A DNA stretch of 64,000 bases from Rathayibacter sp. VKM Ac-2856 (GTDB lineage Bacteria > Actinomycetota > Actinomycetes > Actinomycetales > Microbacteriaceae). Shown in pieces: positions 42,927 to 52,127 of this stretch. Below the pieces are notes generated by a model. The model searched no databases. It was not told the origin of the DNA and saw only the letters and a list, made by a program, of their open reading frames with translations. Within the stretch, counting starts at the first letter, position 1. Every line of letters begins with the position of its first letter. The stretch covers positions 310,001 to 374,000 of the forward strand of contig NZ_JABMLF010000002.1 of NCBI RefSeq assembly GCF_013205055.1, read 5' to 3'. The translations under genes and the position numbers were made by a program.

Positions 42927-43964
42927 CTAGCGGCGCGGCGGGGTGCTCGCGCGGAGGACGACGCGGGTCGGCAGCTCGACCGCGGTGCCGTCGGCGTCCT
43001 CGCCGAGGGCGGCGGCGACGGCGCGCTCGCCGAGCGCCGCGAGCGGGACCGCGACGGTGCTGAGGCCGGGGTGCACGTCCTCCGCGAGGGGCGCGTCGTC
43101 GAAGCCCGCGACACCGGTCTGCGCGCCCGGCTCGATCCCGGCGGCCCGCATCGCGGACGCGACGCCGACCGCCATCAGGTCGGTCACCGCGAAGACCAGG
43201 TCGATGTCACCCGCGCGCTCCGCGAGCAGCGCGCCCGCCGCATCGAAGGCCCCGTCTCGGGTGAGCGGCGCCTCGACGATCAGGCTCGGATCGACGTCCA
43301 CCCCCGCGGCGGACAGCCCCTCGAGGAAGCCCTCGACCCGGTCGGACGACGTGAGCACCGCCTCCGGACCGCGCACGATCGCGCAGCGCCGGTAGCCGGC
43401 CTCGGCGAGCGCCGCCGCGAGCGCCCGGGCGCCCGCGCGGTTGTCCACCTGCACGGACGGGAACGGCAGCCCGCCCTGGCTGATCATCGCGACCCGCCCG
43501 CCGGCCGCCTCGTAGGCCTGCAGCTCGGCGATCAGTGCGTCGCGGTGGCGGTCGGCGGCGAAGCGGCTGCCCGCGAGGACGATCGCCCGCGGTCGCCCGC
43601 CGCGCAGCGAGCGCACCAGCGCGAGCTCCCGGTCCGGGTCGCGGTCGGTGACGGCGATCCGCACGTCCAGGCGCGCCGCGTCGGCGGCGGCGATCACCCC
43701 GGAGGCGATGCCCGAGAAGTAGGGGTCGGTGATGTCGCTGACGAGCAGCGCGATCGTCGACGTGGTCCCCCGCGCGACGGCCTGCGCGGCCGGATTCGCG
43801 GAGTAGCCCAGCGCGGTCGCGGCCGCCTCGACCCGCTCGCGGTACTCCCCCTGCACCTTGCGGGCGCTGCCGTTGAGCACGCGCGACGCGGTGGCGAGGG
43901 ACACCCCGGCCGCCCGCGCCACGTCGTGCAGGGTCGCGGCGGCGGTCGTTCGTCGTGCTGCCAC
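42927..43964 (-). CDS. LacI family transcriptional regulator
   Basis: 345 residues from GTG 43964, where GAGGAG lies 4 nt upstream; the ORF extends further but without a ribosome site. HTH: ATLHDVARAAGVSLATASRV, hinge LNGSARKV, then effector domain (LLVSDITDPYFSGIASGV). It lies upstream of and co-directional with the dehydrogenase operon and is its likely repressor via 42359 and 42401. Confidence 0.92.
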   Translation of the reverse strand: MAARRTTAAATLHDVARAAGVSLATASRVLNGSARKVQGEYRERVEAAATALGYSANPAAQAVARGTTSTIALLVSDITDPYFSGIASGVIAAADAARLDVRIAVTDRDPDRELALVRSLRGGRPRAIVLAGSRFAADRHRDALIAELQAYEAAGGRVAMISQGGLPFPSVQVDNRAGARALAAALAEAGYRRCAIVRGPEAVLTSSDRVEGFLEGLSAAGVDVDPSLIVEAPLTRDGAFDAAGALLAERAGDIDLVFAVTDLMAVGVASAMRAAGIEPGAQTGVAGFDDAPLAEDVHPGLSTVAVPLAALGERAVAAALGEDADGTAVELPTRVVLRASTPPRR

Positions 43965-44085
43965 GATGCTCCTCGATGTCCGGCGGCGGCTTCGCGCGCG
44001 CTCGCCAGTGTACGGAGGAGCCGGGCCGCCCAGCAGGTGGGTGTCCGCGGACGCCCGCCCCGACACGCCTCCGACGAGCCGCCGC

Positions 44086-44967
44086 TCAGCTCGCGTCGAG
44101 CGGCGACACCCCCGTCAGCTCGACCGCGCTGTCCCAGAGGCGGCGCGCGGTGTCGCGGTCGCGGGCGGCGCGGTTCGGGTTCACCTGGCGCGGAGCCCCG
44201 CGCACCTCGCCGAGGCCGCTCGGTCCGTAGAAGGCGCCGGAGCGCGCCTCCGGCGAGGTCGCCGCGAGCAGCGTCGGCAGCGCGCCCTCGTCGCCGCTCT
44301 GCCCGACGGTGCGCATCAGCGCGCCCATCAGCGCGCCCTGGCCCGAGGCGGCGTGGGTGTGCAGCTCGGTCAGCGACATGCCCGGGTGCGCGGCCATCGA
44401 GCCGACGCTCGAGCCGGCGCGGCGCAGGCGCCGGTGCAGCTCGAACGAGAAGACGAGGTCGGCGAGCTTCGACTGCCCGTAGGCGGGCCACGCGCTGTAG
44501 CGGCGGTGCTCCCAGTTCAGGTCGTCGAAGTCGAGGGTGCCGAAGCGGTGAGCGAGGCTCGAGAGCGACACCACGCGGTCGGCGATCCGGGGCAGCAGCA
44601 GCCCGGTCAGCGCGAACGGGCCGAGGAAGTTCGTGCCGAACTGCAGCTCGAAGCCGTCCTTCGTCCGCCCCTCGGGCACCGCCATGATGCCCGCGTTGTT
44701 GACGAGCACGTCGATCGGCCCGGTCGCCTCGGCGAACTCGCGCACCGAGGACAGGTCGGCGAGGTCGAGCCGGCGCACGACGACGTCGCCGCCCATCCGC
44801 TCGGCCGCCCGCTCGCCCTTCTCCACGGTGCGGCAGGCGAGGACCACGCGCGCGCCGTGCTGGGCGAGCGCCCGCGCGGTCGCCTCGCCGAGGCCGCTGT
44901 TGGCACCGGTGACGACGAACGTCCTGCCGGTCTGGTCGGGGATGTCTGCGGCGCTCCAGGAGGTCAT
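44086..44967 (-). CDS. SDR oxidoreductase (retinol dehydrogenase-like)
   Basis: 293 residues. TGANSGLGEATARAL (cofactor), NNAGIM, VVSLSSLAHRFG (Ser) and YGQSKLADLVF (Tyr, Lys) are all present. Length and AWPAYGQSKLAN-type motif place it near the WWOX/retinol dehydrogenase-like branch of bacterial SDRs. Substrate unknown. Not obviously linked to neighbours. Confidence 0.92.
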   Translation of the reverse strand: MTSWSAADIPDQTGRTFVVTGANSGLGEATARALAQHGARVVLACRTVEKGERAAERMGGDVVVRRLDLADLSSVREFAEATGPIDVLVNNAGIMAVPEGRTKDGFELQFGTNFLGPFALTGLLLPRIADRVVSLSSLAHRFGTLDFDDLNWEHRRYSAWPAYGQSKLADLVFSFELHRRLRRAGSSVGSMAAHPGMSLTELHTHAASGQGALMGALMRTVGQSGDEGALPTLLAATSPEARSGAFYGPSGLGEVRGAPRQVNPNRAARDRDTARRLWDSAVELTGVSPLDAS

Positions 44968-45041
44968 CCGCTCACCCTAGATTCCCGGCGTGCACGCCGC
45001 CTGGGCGTCGGTCGAGCCCTCCGTCGGGCCCCGGCCCCGGG

Positions 45042-47387
45042 TCAGTCCTCGGTCCACCGGTACCAGTGCGTCACGACGACCGGGCCGAGCTCGAGCAGCG
45101 GCGACGACGTGCGGCGCCGACGCTCCTCGGCGCTCCCGGTCAGACCGATCCGCGCCCCGGGCGACATCGGCAGGATCTCGAGCACGACGTCGCCGGGCGC
45201 GCCCGCGGCGAGCTGCTCCAGGTCCAGGATCCACGGCCCGCCGTCCCAGAACTGATCCGCCACGACCTCGCCCGCGACGAGGATCCGCGCGACGTCACCC
45301 GCCCAGTGGATCTCGAGCTCGCGGCGCCGGGCGCCGGAGTCGGCGGCCGGGAGCTCGAGCCGGTGGACGGCGGCGGCCGCGAAGTCGGCGTCCGCCGGCG
45401 CGGAGGCACGGCCCGCGGTCTCGCCGTAGGAGGCGGGCACGCCGGTGCTCTCGCGGACGAGCACGACGCCGACCTCGTCCGATCCCCGCTGCTCGCGTCC
45501 CGATGCCTCGGCCGGAGCCGATCCGCGGACGGCCTCGAAGAGCCGCCGCTCCGGGTCCCACGCGCGCGGCGGCCGCGAGCCCGCCCGCAGATCGCCGGCG
45601 AGCCGCCCCGCCGCGTCCGTCCAGACCGGGTCCTCGGACAGCACCAGACGGCGCGCCCCCGAGGCGGCGTCGACGAGCACGCTCGCCTCGTCGCCGTCGT
45701 CCGCGGAGAGGATCAGCACCGCGCCCGCGCCGTGCGCCCCGCGCGCGTGCACCAGCACCGGCTCGTCCACGTCGAGCCGCAGGAGCCGCCCGACCGGCTC
45801 GCCGCCGACCTCCAGCTCCGTGCCCTCCGCGAAGGCCAGCTCGGCCACGATCCCGCGCGCCGCGACCAGCACCAGCGTCGGCACCGCGCCGTCGAGCAGC
45901 GTCAGCGGAGTCGCCGTCGCCCAGTCGAGCCGCACGCCGCCGACGTCCAGGTGCACCGGCCAGACCGCCAGCGTCCCGGCGGGCACCGGCGCGGGGACCG
46001 ACGGGAACCGTACGACCTCCTCGTCCAGCCCGACCTCGAGGACGACGCCCGGGTGCTCCGGCAGCGGCTCGTGCGGCTGGTGCCAGGTGAGCACGACGAA
46101 GCCGCTCGTCCCGTCGCTCCGCAGCGCCCAGCGCAGCGTGTCCACGTCCTGCTGACTCGTCGGCAGCTCGTCCGGCAGGGTCGAGGGCATGTCGGCCAGC
46201 CGCTCGCCGAACGCCTCGAGGAAGGCGTGCTGGCGCCGCAGCAGCGCGAGGGTCGGCGACGGCCGCCCGCTCGCGCCGATCGGAGCGCGGAAGTCGTAGT
46301 CGAACCGCGGCATGTCGTTGGGGTAGCCGGTCGCCTGCGACTCCTGCAGCCCCTCGGCGAGGGCGCTGCGGGGATTCGTCCCGCCCGCGAACATGTAGTA
46401 GCCCTGCCAGGCCGAGCCGTTGCCGATCTTGGTGTGCGCGACCGCCGCGATGTCGAGCGGCTGCACCGCCGGGCGCCGGTGGTACGCGGTGGCCATGCCG
46501 CCGCCGAGCTCGCAGGTCGCCGGCGGGTACTCGGGCGAGGGCGCGCGCGGCGTCACCGCGTCGCTCGTCCCGCGGACGTCCGCGCCGATCCCCGGGTCGT
46601 CCCACTGGTGGCTGAAGAAGAAGTGGTCGCGGAAGGTCGTGTCCCAGGCGGAGTCCGCCTCGACCCAGAAACCGTCCGCGTAGCCGCCGAAGAGCGGCAG
46701 GACCGCGTCGAGCGGCAGGTCGGCGCCGCCCCAGCCCGTCGCCGTCCAGATCGGCGCGGTCAGCCCGGCCTCGCGCGCGAGGGTCTTCAGCGTCCGGAGG
46801 TGCCCGGGCTGGTCGTAGATCTCGTTCTCGAGCTGGATCGCGACGACATTGCTCGCCGGGCCGCAGCGGGAGGCCAGCTCGCCGCCGAGCGCGCCGAACC
46901 ACTCGCGGACGAGCTCCAGGTAGCCGGGGTCGTCCGTCCGGTGCCGCACGTCGGCCGCCTGCACCCAGTCCGGGAACCCGCCGTTGCGGACCTCGCCGTG
47001 GCACCACGGCCCGAGGCGGAGCACGACGTCCAGCCCGACCTCGGCGCAGAGGTCGACGAACGCGCCGACGTCGAGGTCCCCGTCGAAGCGGCGCTGCCCG
47101 CGCACCTCCTCGTGGTGGATCCAGATCGTGTAGAACGCGACGATGCTCACACCGCTCGCGCGCATCAGCCGCAGGCGCTCCTCCCAGCGCTCGCGCGGCA
47201 CCCGGCTGGGGTGGAACTCGCCCGACACCGGCACGAAGGGGCGGCCGTCGCGCAGCACCGCGCGGCTGGTGAGGCGCCAGCGGTCGTGGCGGTCCTCGGT
47301 CGTGCTCATCGCGGGCTCCACGAGAGGGGCGGCCCACGGGAGGTGGCGCACCGCGGCGGCGGTGACGGTGTCCTGGCGTGCGGTCAT
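45042..47387 (-). CDS. Beta-galactosidase, GH35
   Basis: 781 residues from ATG 47387 (AAGGAG 7 nt upstream). The catalytic barrel starts PVSGEFHPSRVPRERWEERL; GPWCHGEVRNGGFPDWV and VVAIQLENEIYDQPG carry family motifs (Glu of ENEIY as acid/base). C-terminal beta domains follow. No signal peptide, so it acts on imported galactosides. It is the last gene on the minus strand of the galactan locus, 199 bp below its LacI gene. Confidence 0.9.
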   Translation of the reverse strand: MTARQDTVTAAAVRHLPWAAPLVEPAMSTTEDRHDRWRLTSRAVLRDGRPFVPVSGEFHPSRVPRERWEERLRLMRASGVSIVAFYTIWIHHEEVRGQRRFDGDLDVGAFVDLCAEVGLDVVLRLGPWCHGEVRNGGFPDWVQAADVRHRTDDPGYLELVREWFGALGGELASRCGPASNVVAIQLENEIYDQPGHLRTLKTLAREAGLTAPIWTATGWGGADLPLDAVLPLFGGYADGFWVEADSAWDTTFRDHFFFSHQWDDPGIGADVRGTSDAVTPRAPSPEYPPATCELGGGMATAYHRRPAVQPLDIAAVAHTKIGNGSAWQGYYMFAGGTNPRSALAEGLQESQATGYPNDMPRFDYDFRAPIGASGRPSPTLALLRRQHAFLEAFGERLADMPSTLPDELPTSQQDVDTLRWALRSDGTSGFVVLTWHQPHEPLPEHPGVVLEVGLDEEVVRFPSVPAPVPAGTLAVWPVHLDVGGVRLDWATATPLTLLDGAVPTLVLVAARGIVAELAFAEGTELEVGGEPVGRLLRLDVDEPVLVHARGAHGAGAVLILSADDGDEASVLVDAASGARRLVLSEDPVWTDAAGRLAGDLRAGSRPPRAWDPERRLFEAVRGSAPAEASGREQRGSDEVGVVLVRESTGVPASYGETAGRASAPADADFAAAAVHRLELPAADSGARRRELEIHWAGDVARILVAGEVVADQFWDGGPWILDLEQLAAGAPGDVVLEILPMSPGARIGLTGSAEERRRRTSSPLLELGPVVVTHWYRWTED

Positions 47388-47526
47388 CGAGATGCTCCTT
47401 CGGATCCGGTCGGTGACGACCCGGACCACGCTAGCGACGGCTCCGGGCCGCCGGTGTCGAGTGCTGCAGCGCGCCCGCGAGTCGGACGTCGCCGCGGGAG
47501 TGCGTCAGCGCCTCGGGGCCGAGCGC

Positions 47527-47577
47527 GTCAGTGCGTCGTGCGGGTCAGTGCGTCGTGCAGGTCAGTGCGTCGTGCGC
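47527..47577. repeat. 17-bp tandem repeat, three units
   Basis: Three units of gtcagtgcgtcgtgcgg with one or two changes, between the LacI gene end and the GH35 gene. Confidence 0.8.
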
Positions 47578-47586
47578 GCCGGGCGC

Positions 47587-48600
47587 TCAGGCCGACTCGC
47601 GCACGATCAGCTCGGTCGGCAGCGTGATCGCCGCGGGCCGCTCGCCGTCGATGGTCTGCAGCAGCAGGCGCACCATCTCGGCGCTGATCCGGGTGAACGG
47701 CTGCCGCATCGTGGTCAGCTGCGGGGTCGTCGAGACGGCGACGGACGAGTCGTCGAACCCGCCGACCGCGACGTCCTCCGGCACGCGCCGCCCCGAGCGG
47801 AGCAGGACCTCGATCGCGCCCGCGGCCATCCGGTCGTTGGCGGCGAAGACCGCGTCGATGTCGGGGTTCTCCCGCAGCAGGAGCTCCATCGCGGCGGCCC
47901 CGCTCTCGCGGCCGTAGTCGCCGTGCTGCACCAGGGCCTCGTCGAACGCGTCGCCGAGCTCGTCGCGGTAGCCGGCGAGTCGGGTGATGCCGCCCGGGGT
48001 GTCCGCGGGCCCCGCGATCGTCGCGATCCGGCGGCGGCCGAGGCCCCGGAGGTATGCGACCATCTCGCGGGCGCCCTCGTCGTCGTCCGCGGCGACGTAG
48101 CCCATCCGCTTCTCGTAGCCGATCGGGATGCCGCAGGCGATGGCCGGGACCTTCGAGCCCTGGATGTCGGCGAGCAGCTTCGCGCCGGCGTGCGCCGAGA
48201 CGAGGAGGACCCCGTCGACGTGGCCGGCCTCGATGTAGTTCAGCGCGCGCTTCTGCTCGGCGGCGGTGCCCGCGAGGATCAGCACGAGCGAGACGTCGTG
48301 CTCGGCGAGGGCGGCCGCGGCGCCCTTCAGCAGGATCGAGAAGTTCGGGTCCTCGAAGAGCGAGCCGGCGTCCTCCGTGAGCAGGAACGCGACCGAGTCG
48401 GTGCGGTTGCGCGACAGGCTGCGCGCGTGCGGATTGACCCGGTACCCGGTCTTCTTGATCGCGGACTCGACGGCGGCGTGGGCGTCGGGGCTGACCCACT
48501 TGCCGCCGTTGAGGACCCGGGAGACGGTCCCGCGGGACACTCCGGCGGCGACGGCGACGTCCTCGATGGTCGGTCGGGAGCGGCCGGCAGTGGTGGACAC
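47587..48600 (-). CDS. LacI family regulator of galactan locus
   Basis: 337 residues. [23 protein letters not shown], hinge LNGGKWVSPDAH, effector domain with VFAANDRMAAGAIEVLL and GGFDDSSVAVSTTPQLTTMR, typical of LacI/GalR. It sits between the permease genes and GH35 and probably recognises TGTGAGCGGTTACA at 52018 (GanR-like role). Confidence 0.92.
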   Translation of the reverse strand: MSTTAGRSRPTIEDVAVAAGVSRGTVSRVLNGGKWVSPDAHAAVESAIKKTGYRVNPHARSLSRNRTDSVAFLLTEDAGSLFEDPNFSILLKGAAAALAEHDVSLVLILAGTAAEQKRALNYIEAGHVDGVLLVSAHAGAKLLADIQGSKVPAIACGIPIGYEKRMGYVAADDDEGAREMVAYLRGLGRRRIATIAGPADTPGGITRLAGYRDELGDAFDEALVQHGDYGRESGAAAMELLLRENPDIDAVFAANDRMAAGAIEVLLRSGRRVPEDVAVGGFDDSSVAVSTTPQLTTMRQPFTRISAEMVRLLLQTIDGERPAAITLPTELIVRESA

Positions 48601-48651
48601 GTCGTCAGCCTAGGGTGCGGCGCGCACTGCGGACGCGTTTGTCGACGAGCC

Positions 48652-49563
48652 TCACTTCACGGCCCCGGCGGCGAGGTCGACCCGCCAGAAGCGCTGCAGC
48701 ACCAGGAAGATCAGGATCAGCGGGATCACCGAGAGCAGCGCGCCCGTGATGACGAGCGTGTAGAGCGCCGGAGCGGACGCGCCCTGGTTGAGCAGGCCGT
48801 TCAGTCCGACCGTGATCGGGAAGAGCGAGTCGTCGCCGAGCATGATGTACGGGAGCATGAAGTTGTTCCAGATCGCGACGAACTGGAAGAGGAAGATCGT
48901 CACCAGTCCGGGCAGCAGCATCGGCGTCGCGATGCGGGCGAAGATGCGCATCTCCCCCGCCCCCTCGGTCCGGGCGGCCTCGATCACGTCGGTCGGCACG
49001 GCCGCCGCGGCGTAGATCCGCGCGAGGTAGATGCCGTAGGGGCTGATGATCTGCGGCAGCAGCACGCCCCAGAAGGTGTTGGTGAGGCCGACGTTGGCGA
49101 GCAGGAAGTACTGCGGGATCGCCAGGATGACGCCGGGGACGAGGACGCCCATCAGCAGGACGTTGAAGACGGCCTTCTTGCCCGGGAACTCGAACTTCGC
49201 GAGCACGTAGCCCGAGATCGCGCTGACCCAGGTGGAGGCGATCGCGCCGATGCCGGCGTAGAGCGCGGTGTTGAGCATCCAGCGCCAGAACAGCCCGTCG
49301 CGGTACTGGGTGAGGGCGACGATGTTGTCGAACAGGTGCGTGCTGGGCGCGAGCGTGAAGGTGGAGAAGAGCTCGCCGCCGTCCTTCGTGGACGCCATGA
49401 CGACCCAGAGCACCGGGAAGAGGCAGTAGATCGCGCCGACCAGCAGGACGGCGGTGGCGATCGCGCTCGGCCGGCCGGCGAAGCGGTCGGAGGTGCGCGG
49501 CGCCTTGGCGGCGGAGCCGGTGGCGATGCCGGTCGTGGTGGGCCGGTCGAGGGTGGTGGACAC
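48652..49563 (-). CDS. Galacto-oligosaccharide ABC permease (MalG-like)
   Basis: 303 residues, six helices, EAA loop IEAARTEGAGEMRIFARIAT near residue 200. It pairs with the permease encoded upstream (3-bp gap), analogous to GanQ. No ATPase gene nearby; a shared MsiK-type ATPase is expected. Confidence 0.92.
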   Translation of the reverse strand: MSTTLDRPTTTGIATGSAAKAPRTSDRFAGRPSAIATAVLLVGAIYCLFPVLWVVMASTKDGGELFSTFTLAPSTHLFDNIVALTQYRDGLFWRWMLNTALYAGIGAIASTWVSAISGYVLAKFEFPGKKAVFNVLLMGVLVPGVILAIPQYFLLANVGLTNTFWGVLLPQIISPYGIYLARIYAAAAVPTDVIEAARTEGAGEMRIFARIATPMLLPGLVTIFLFQFVAIWNNFMLPYIMLGDDSLFPITVGLNGLLNQGASAPALYTLVITGALLSVIPLILIFLVLQRFWRVDLAAGAVK

Positions 49564-49566
49564 GGG

Positions 49567-50532
49567 TCAGTCCTCCTGTCCGAAGGCTCGCTTCTGCACG
49601 ACCCGGAGGAAGAGGAAGGAGACGATGAAGGTGGCGAGCGCGATCACGACGGACGTCGCGGCGGCGGAGTAGATGTCGTCGCGGGTGAACGCGTCGCGGT
49701 AGACGAGCATCAGCGGCGACCAGGAGGTGGAGAGGCTGTTCGAGAGCGGCCGCAGCGTCGTGGGCTCCGCGAAGACCTGCAGGGTCGCGACCATCGAGAA
49801 CAGCGCGGTCATCACCAGCGCCGGCGCCACGATCGGGATCTTGATCCGCAGCGCGATCTGGATCTCGCTGGCGCCGTCGATCCGCGCGGCCTCGTAGATG
49901 TCGCTCGAGACCGCCTTGAGCGAGGTGTAGATGACGATCATGTTGAAGCCGACGCCGCCCCAGAGGGCGATGTTCGCGATGCCGAAGATCACCGCGCCCG
50001 AGGTGAGCACCCGGGGCGCGTCCCAGCCGAGCTGCTCGAACACGTAGTAGAACGGCGACACCGCCGGCAGGTAGAGGAAGCCCCAGAGCAGCGACGAGAT
50101 GACGGCCGGGACCGCGTAGGGCAGGAAGATCGAGATCCGCGAGAACGACACCGCGCGGGTCCGCTTCGAGTCCAGCAGCAGCGCGAACAGCAGCGCCAGG
50201 CCGAGCATGCACGGGATGAGGATCAGGCCGTAGAGCAGCACGCGGCCGACGCTCGCGGCGAACTCCGGGTCGCTCAGCGAGCCGAGGTAGTTCTCGAACC
50301 CGGCGAAGACCTGCTTCTGCGCGCCCGAGCCGAGGCCGAGGCCGACGACCTGCTTCTTCTGGAAGCTGAGGAAGAGCGTGTAGAAGATCGGGGCCGCCAT
50401 GAACGCGACGAACAGCACGATGCCGGGGGCGAGCATCGCGTAGGGGGTGAGCACCCGGCTGCGGAAGTCGCCCTTCCGGCGACGCGGCGCAGCGGGAGCG
50501 GCGCCCGCGCGGGTGGGGTGTGTGACGGCCAT
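49567..50532 (-). CDS. Galacto-oligosaccharide ABC permease (MalF-like)
   Basis: 321 residues with a basic N-terminal tail and six helices; EAA loop YEAARIDGASEIQIALRIKI near residue 220. Analogous to GanP. It follows the binding-protein gene after a perfect hairpin. Confidence 0.92.
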   Translation of the reverse strand: MAVTHPTRAGAAPAAPRRRKGDFRSRVLTPYAMLAPGIVLFVAFMAAPIFYTLFLSFQKKQVVGLGLGSGAQKQVFAGFENYLGSLSDPEFAASVGRVLLYGLILIPCMLGLALLFALLLDSKRTRAVSFSRISIFLPYAVPAVISSLLWGFLYLPAVSPFYYVFEQLGWDAPRVLTSGAVIFGIANIALWGGVGFNMIVIYTSLKAVSSDIYEAARIDGASEIQIALRIKIPIVAPALVMTALFSMVATLQVFAEPTTLRPLSNSLSTSWSPLMLVYRDAFTRDDIYSAAATSVVIALATFIVSFLFLRVVQKRAFGQED

Positions 50533-50568
50533 ACCGATTCCTTAGGGAAGGAGTGAGGGGAGGGGGAT

Positions 50569-50598
50569 GCGGGAGGCGATCCTGCGATCGCCTCCCGC
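50569..50598 (-). terminator. Perfect hairpin between binding-protein and permease genes
   Basis: GCGGGAGGCGATC-CTGC-GATCGCCTCCCGC, 13-bp perfect stem with a tetraloop. No U-tract on the minus strand, so it is probably a partial terminator or mRNA stabiliser. The rhamnoside importer has one at the same position. Confidence 0.7.
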
Positions 50599-50611
50599 AC
50601 GGAGCGGAGGG

Positions 50612-51928
50612 CTACTCGACGGAGAAGCCGCTCTTGACCAGGTCGTCGGTCGTGATCTCCTGCATCGCCGCGACGGCGTCGACGAAGGCCGACTCGGTGC
50701 GGGCCTCGGCGGCCTTCGCGAACTCGTCGTTGTAGGCGCTGAACGCGACGTTGACGTTCGGGCCGTAGGTGAACGGCGCGACGGAGTCGGAGGCCGCTGC
50801 CGCGATCTCGTAGAAGTCGCTCTGAGTGCTGAAGAACTCGGGCGAGGTGGTCAGCGCGTCCTTCGCGACCTCGGTGGCGGCCGGGTAGACGCCGGAGATG
50901 TCGGCGAGGGCGGCGACGGCGGTCGGGTCGGTGTTCAACCAGGTGGCGAACTCGACGGCGGCCGCGGTGTTCTCGGTCTGGCTGGTCACCGCGGTGGTCG
51001 AGCCGCCCCAGTTGCCGGAGGAGGGGTTCGCGGCGTCCCACTGCGGGAGCGGAGCGGCGGTCCACTTGCCGGCCGTGTCGGGCGCGTTGCCGCCGAGCAC
51101 GCCGGGCGCCCAGACGGAGCTGAGCCAGCCGACCTGCGAGCCGTCGTTCAGACCCGCGTTCCACTCCGGCGTGTACATCGGCTTGTTGTCGATCGCGCCG
51201 GACTCGACGAGTCCGCCCCAGTAGGCGGCGACCTGCTCGGTCGGCCCGGCGTCGATGTCGACGCCCCAGCTCTGGTCGTCGACCGACCACCAGGAGGCGC
51301 CGGCCTGCTGCGCGAGACCGGCGAACCAGCCCGCGTCGTTGGCGGAGAAGGTGCCGAGGTACTTCGTCGGGTCGGCGGCGTGCACGGCCTCGGCGAGGGC
51401 GGCGTACTCGTCCCAGGTGGTGGGGATCGAGAGGCCGAGGCTCTCGAGGATGTCGGCGCGGTAGTACGCCATCATCGGGCCGGAGTCCTGCGGGATCGCG
51501 TAGACGGCGTCGCCGCCGAGGGTCACGGCCGACCAGGTGCCGGCGGAGAAGTCGTCCTCGAGGTCCGCCGCTCCCTCGCTCGAGATGTCGGCGAGGGCGT
51601 CGGAGGCGACCAGGGTGGGGATCTTCTGGTACTCCGCCTGGATCAGGTCGGGCGCGCCGCTGCCGGCCTTGATCGCCGTGAGCAGCTTGGTGATGGCGGG
51701 GTCGCCGCCGTCCTGCTTGTTGACGGTCACCTGGATGTCGGGGTTGTCCTGGTTCCAGAGGTCGACGACCTGCTCGAGGTTGGGCGCCCAGGCCCAGTAG
51801 CTGAGCTCGACAGGGCCGGAGCCCGCGGTGTCGGAGCCGGACCCGGCGGTGCAACCGGTGAGAAGCAGAGCGGCGGTGGCGGCGGTGGCGATGCCGACCG
51901 ACCGGATGCTGCGAAGCGAAGAGCGCAT
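50612..51928 (-). CDS. Galacto-oligosaccharide ABC substrate-binding lipoprotein, family 1
   Basis: 438 residues; ATG 51928 with AAGGAGG 5 nt upstream. Lipobox LLTGC (Cys about 26), Gly/Ser spacer, then family-1 binding fold (YWAWAPNLEQVVDLWNQDNP; YAIPQDSGPMMAYYRADIL; IPTTWDEYAAL). Anchored outside the membrane. First gene of the importer operon, divergent from GH42 with a LacI operator between. Analogous to GanS. Confidence 0.93.
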   Translation of the reverse strand: MRSSLRSIRSVGIATAATAALLLTGCTAGSGSDTAGSGPVELSYWAWAPNLEQVVDLWNQDNPDIQVTVNKQDGGDPAITKLLTAIKAGSGAPDLIQAEYQKIPTLVASDALADISSEGAADLEDDFSAGTWSAVTLGGDAVYAIPQDSGPMMAYYRADILESLGLSIPTTWDEYAALAEAVHAADPTKYLGTFSANDAGWFAGLAQQAGASWWSVDDQSWGVDIDAGPTEQVAAYWGGLVESGAIDNKPMYTPEWNAGLNDGSQVGWLSSVWAPGVLGGNAPDTAGKWTAAPLPQWDAANPSSGNWGGSTTAVTSQTENTAAAVEFATWLNTDPTAVAALADISGVYPAATEVAKDALTTSPEFFSTQSDFYEIAAAASDSVAPFTYGPNVNVAFSAYNDEFAKAAEARTESAFVDAVAAMQEITTDDLVKSGFSVE

Positions 51929-52017
51929 TCGTCCTCCTTGATGAAGCGAGAGCTGTGGGAGCAGTGGGAGCGGCAGACCGCGCCGGCCTCGCTGGACGGG
52001 AGGGACGACGGTGTGCC

Positions 52018-52060
52018 TGTGAGCGGTTACAGTCACTCACACGATACGGCGGGCTGTCAA
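52018..52060 (-). promoter_or_regulatory. Importer promoter and LacI operator in divergent region
   Basis: TGTGAGCGGTTACA (52018-52031) fits the LacI-type pattern TGTnAnCGnTnACA. On the minus strand TTGACA (52060-52055) is a good -35, placing the operator over or just past the -10. GTGAG...CTCAC ends give an extended dyad to 52042. Confidence 0.65.
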
Positions 52061-52127
52061 TGCGAGATCACTGCTGAGTCATGCCGTGCAACACTGGGAC
52101 CGCACACAGTCGAAGGAGATAGCACGC

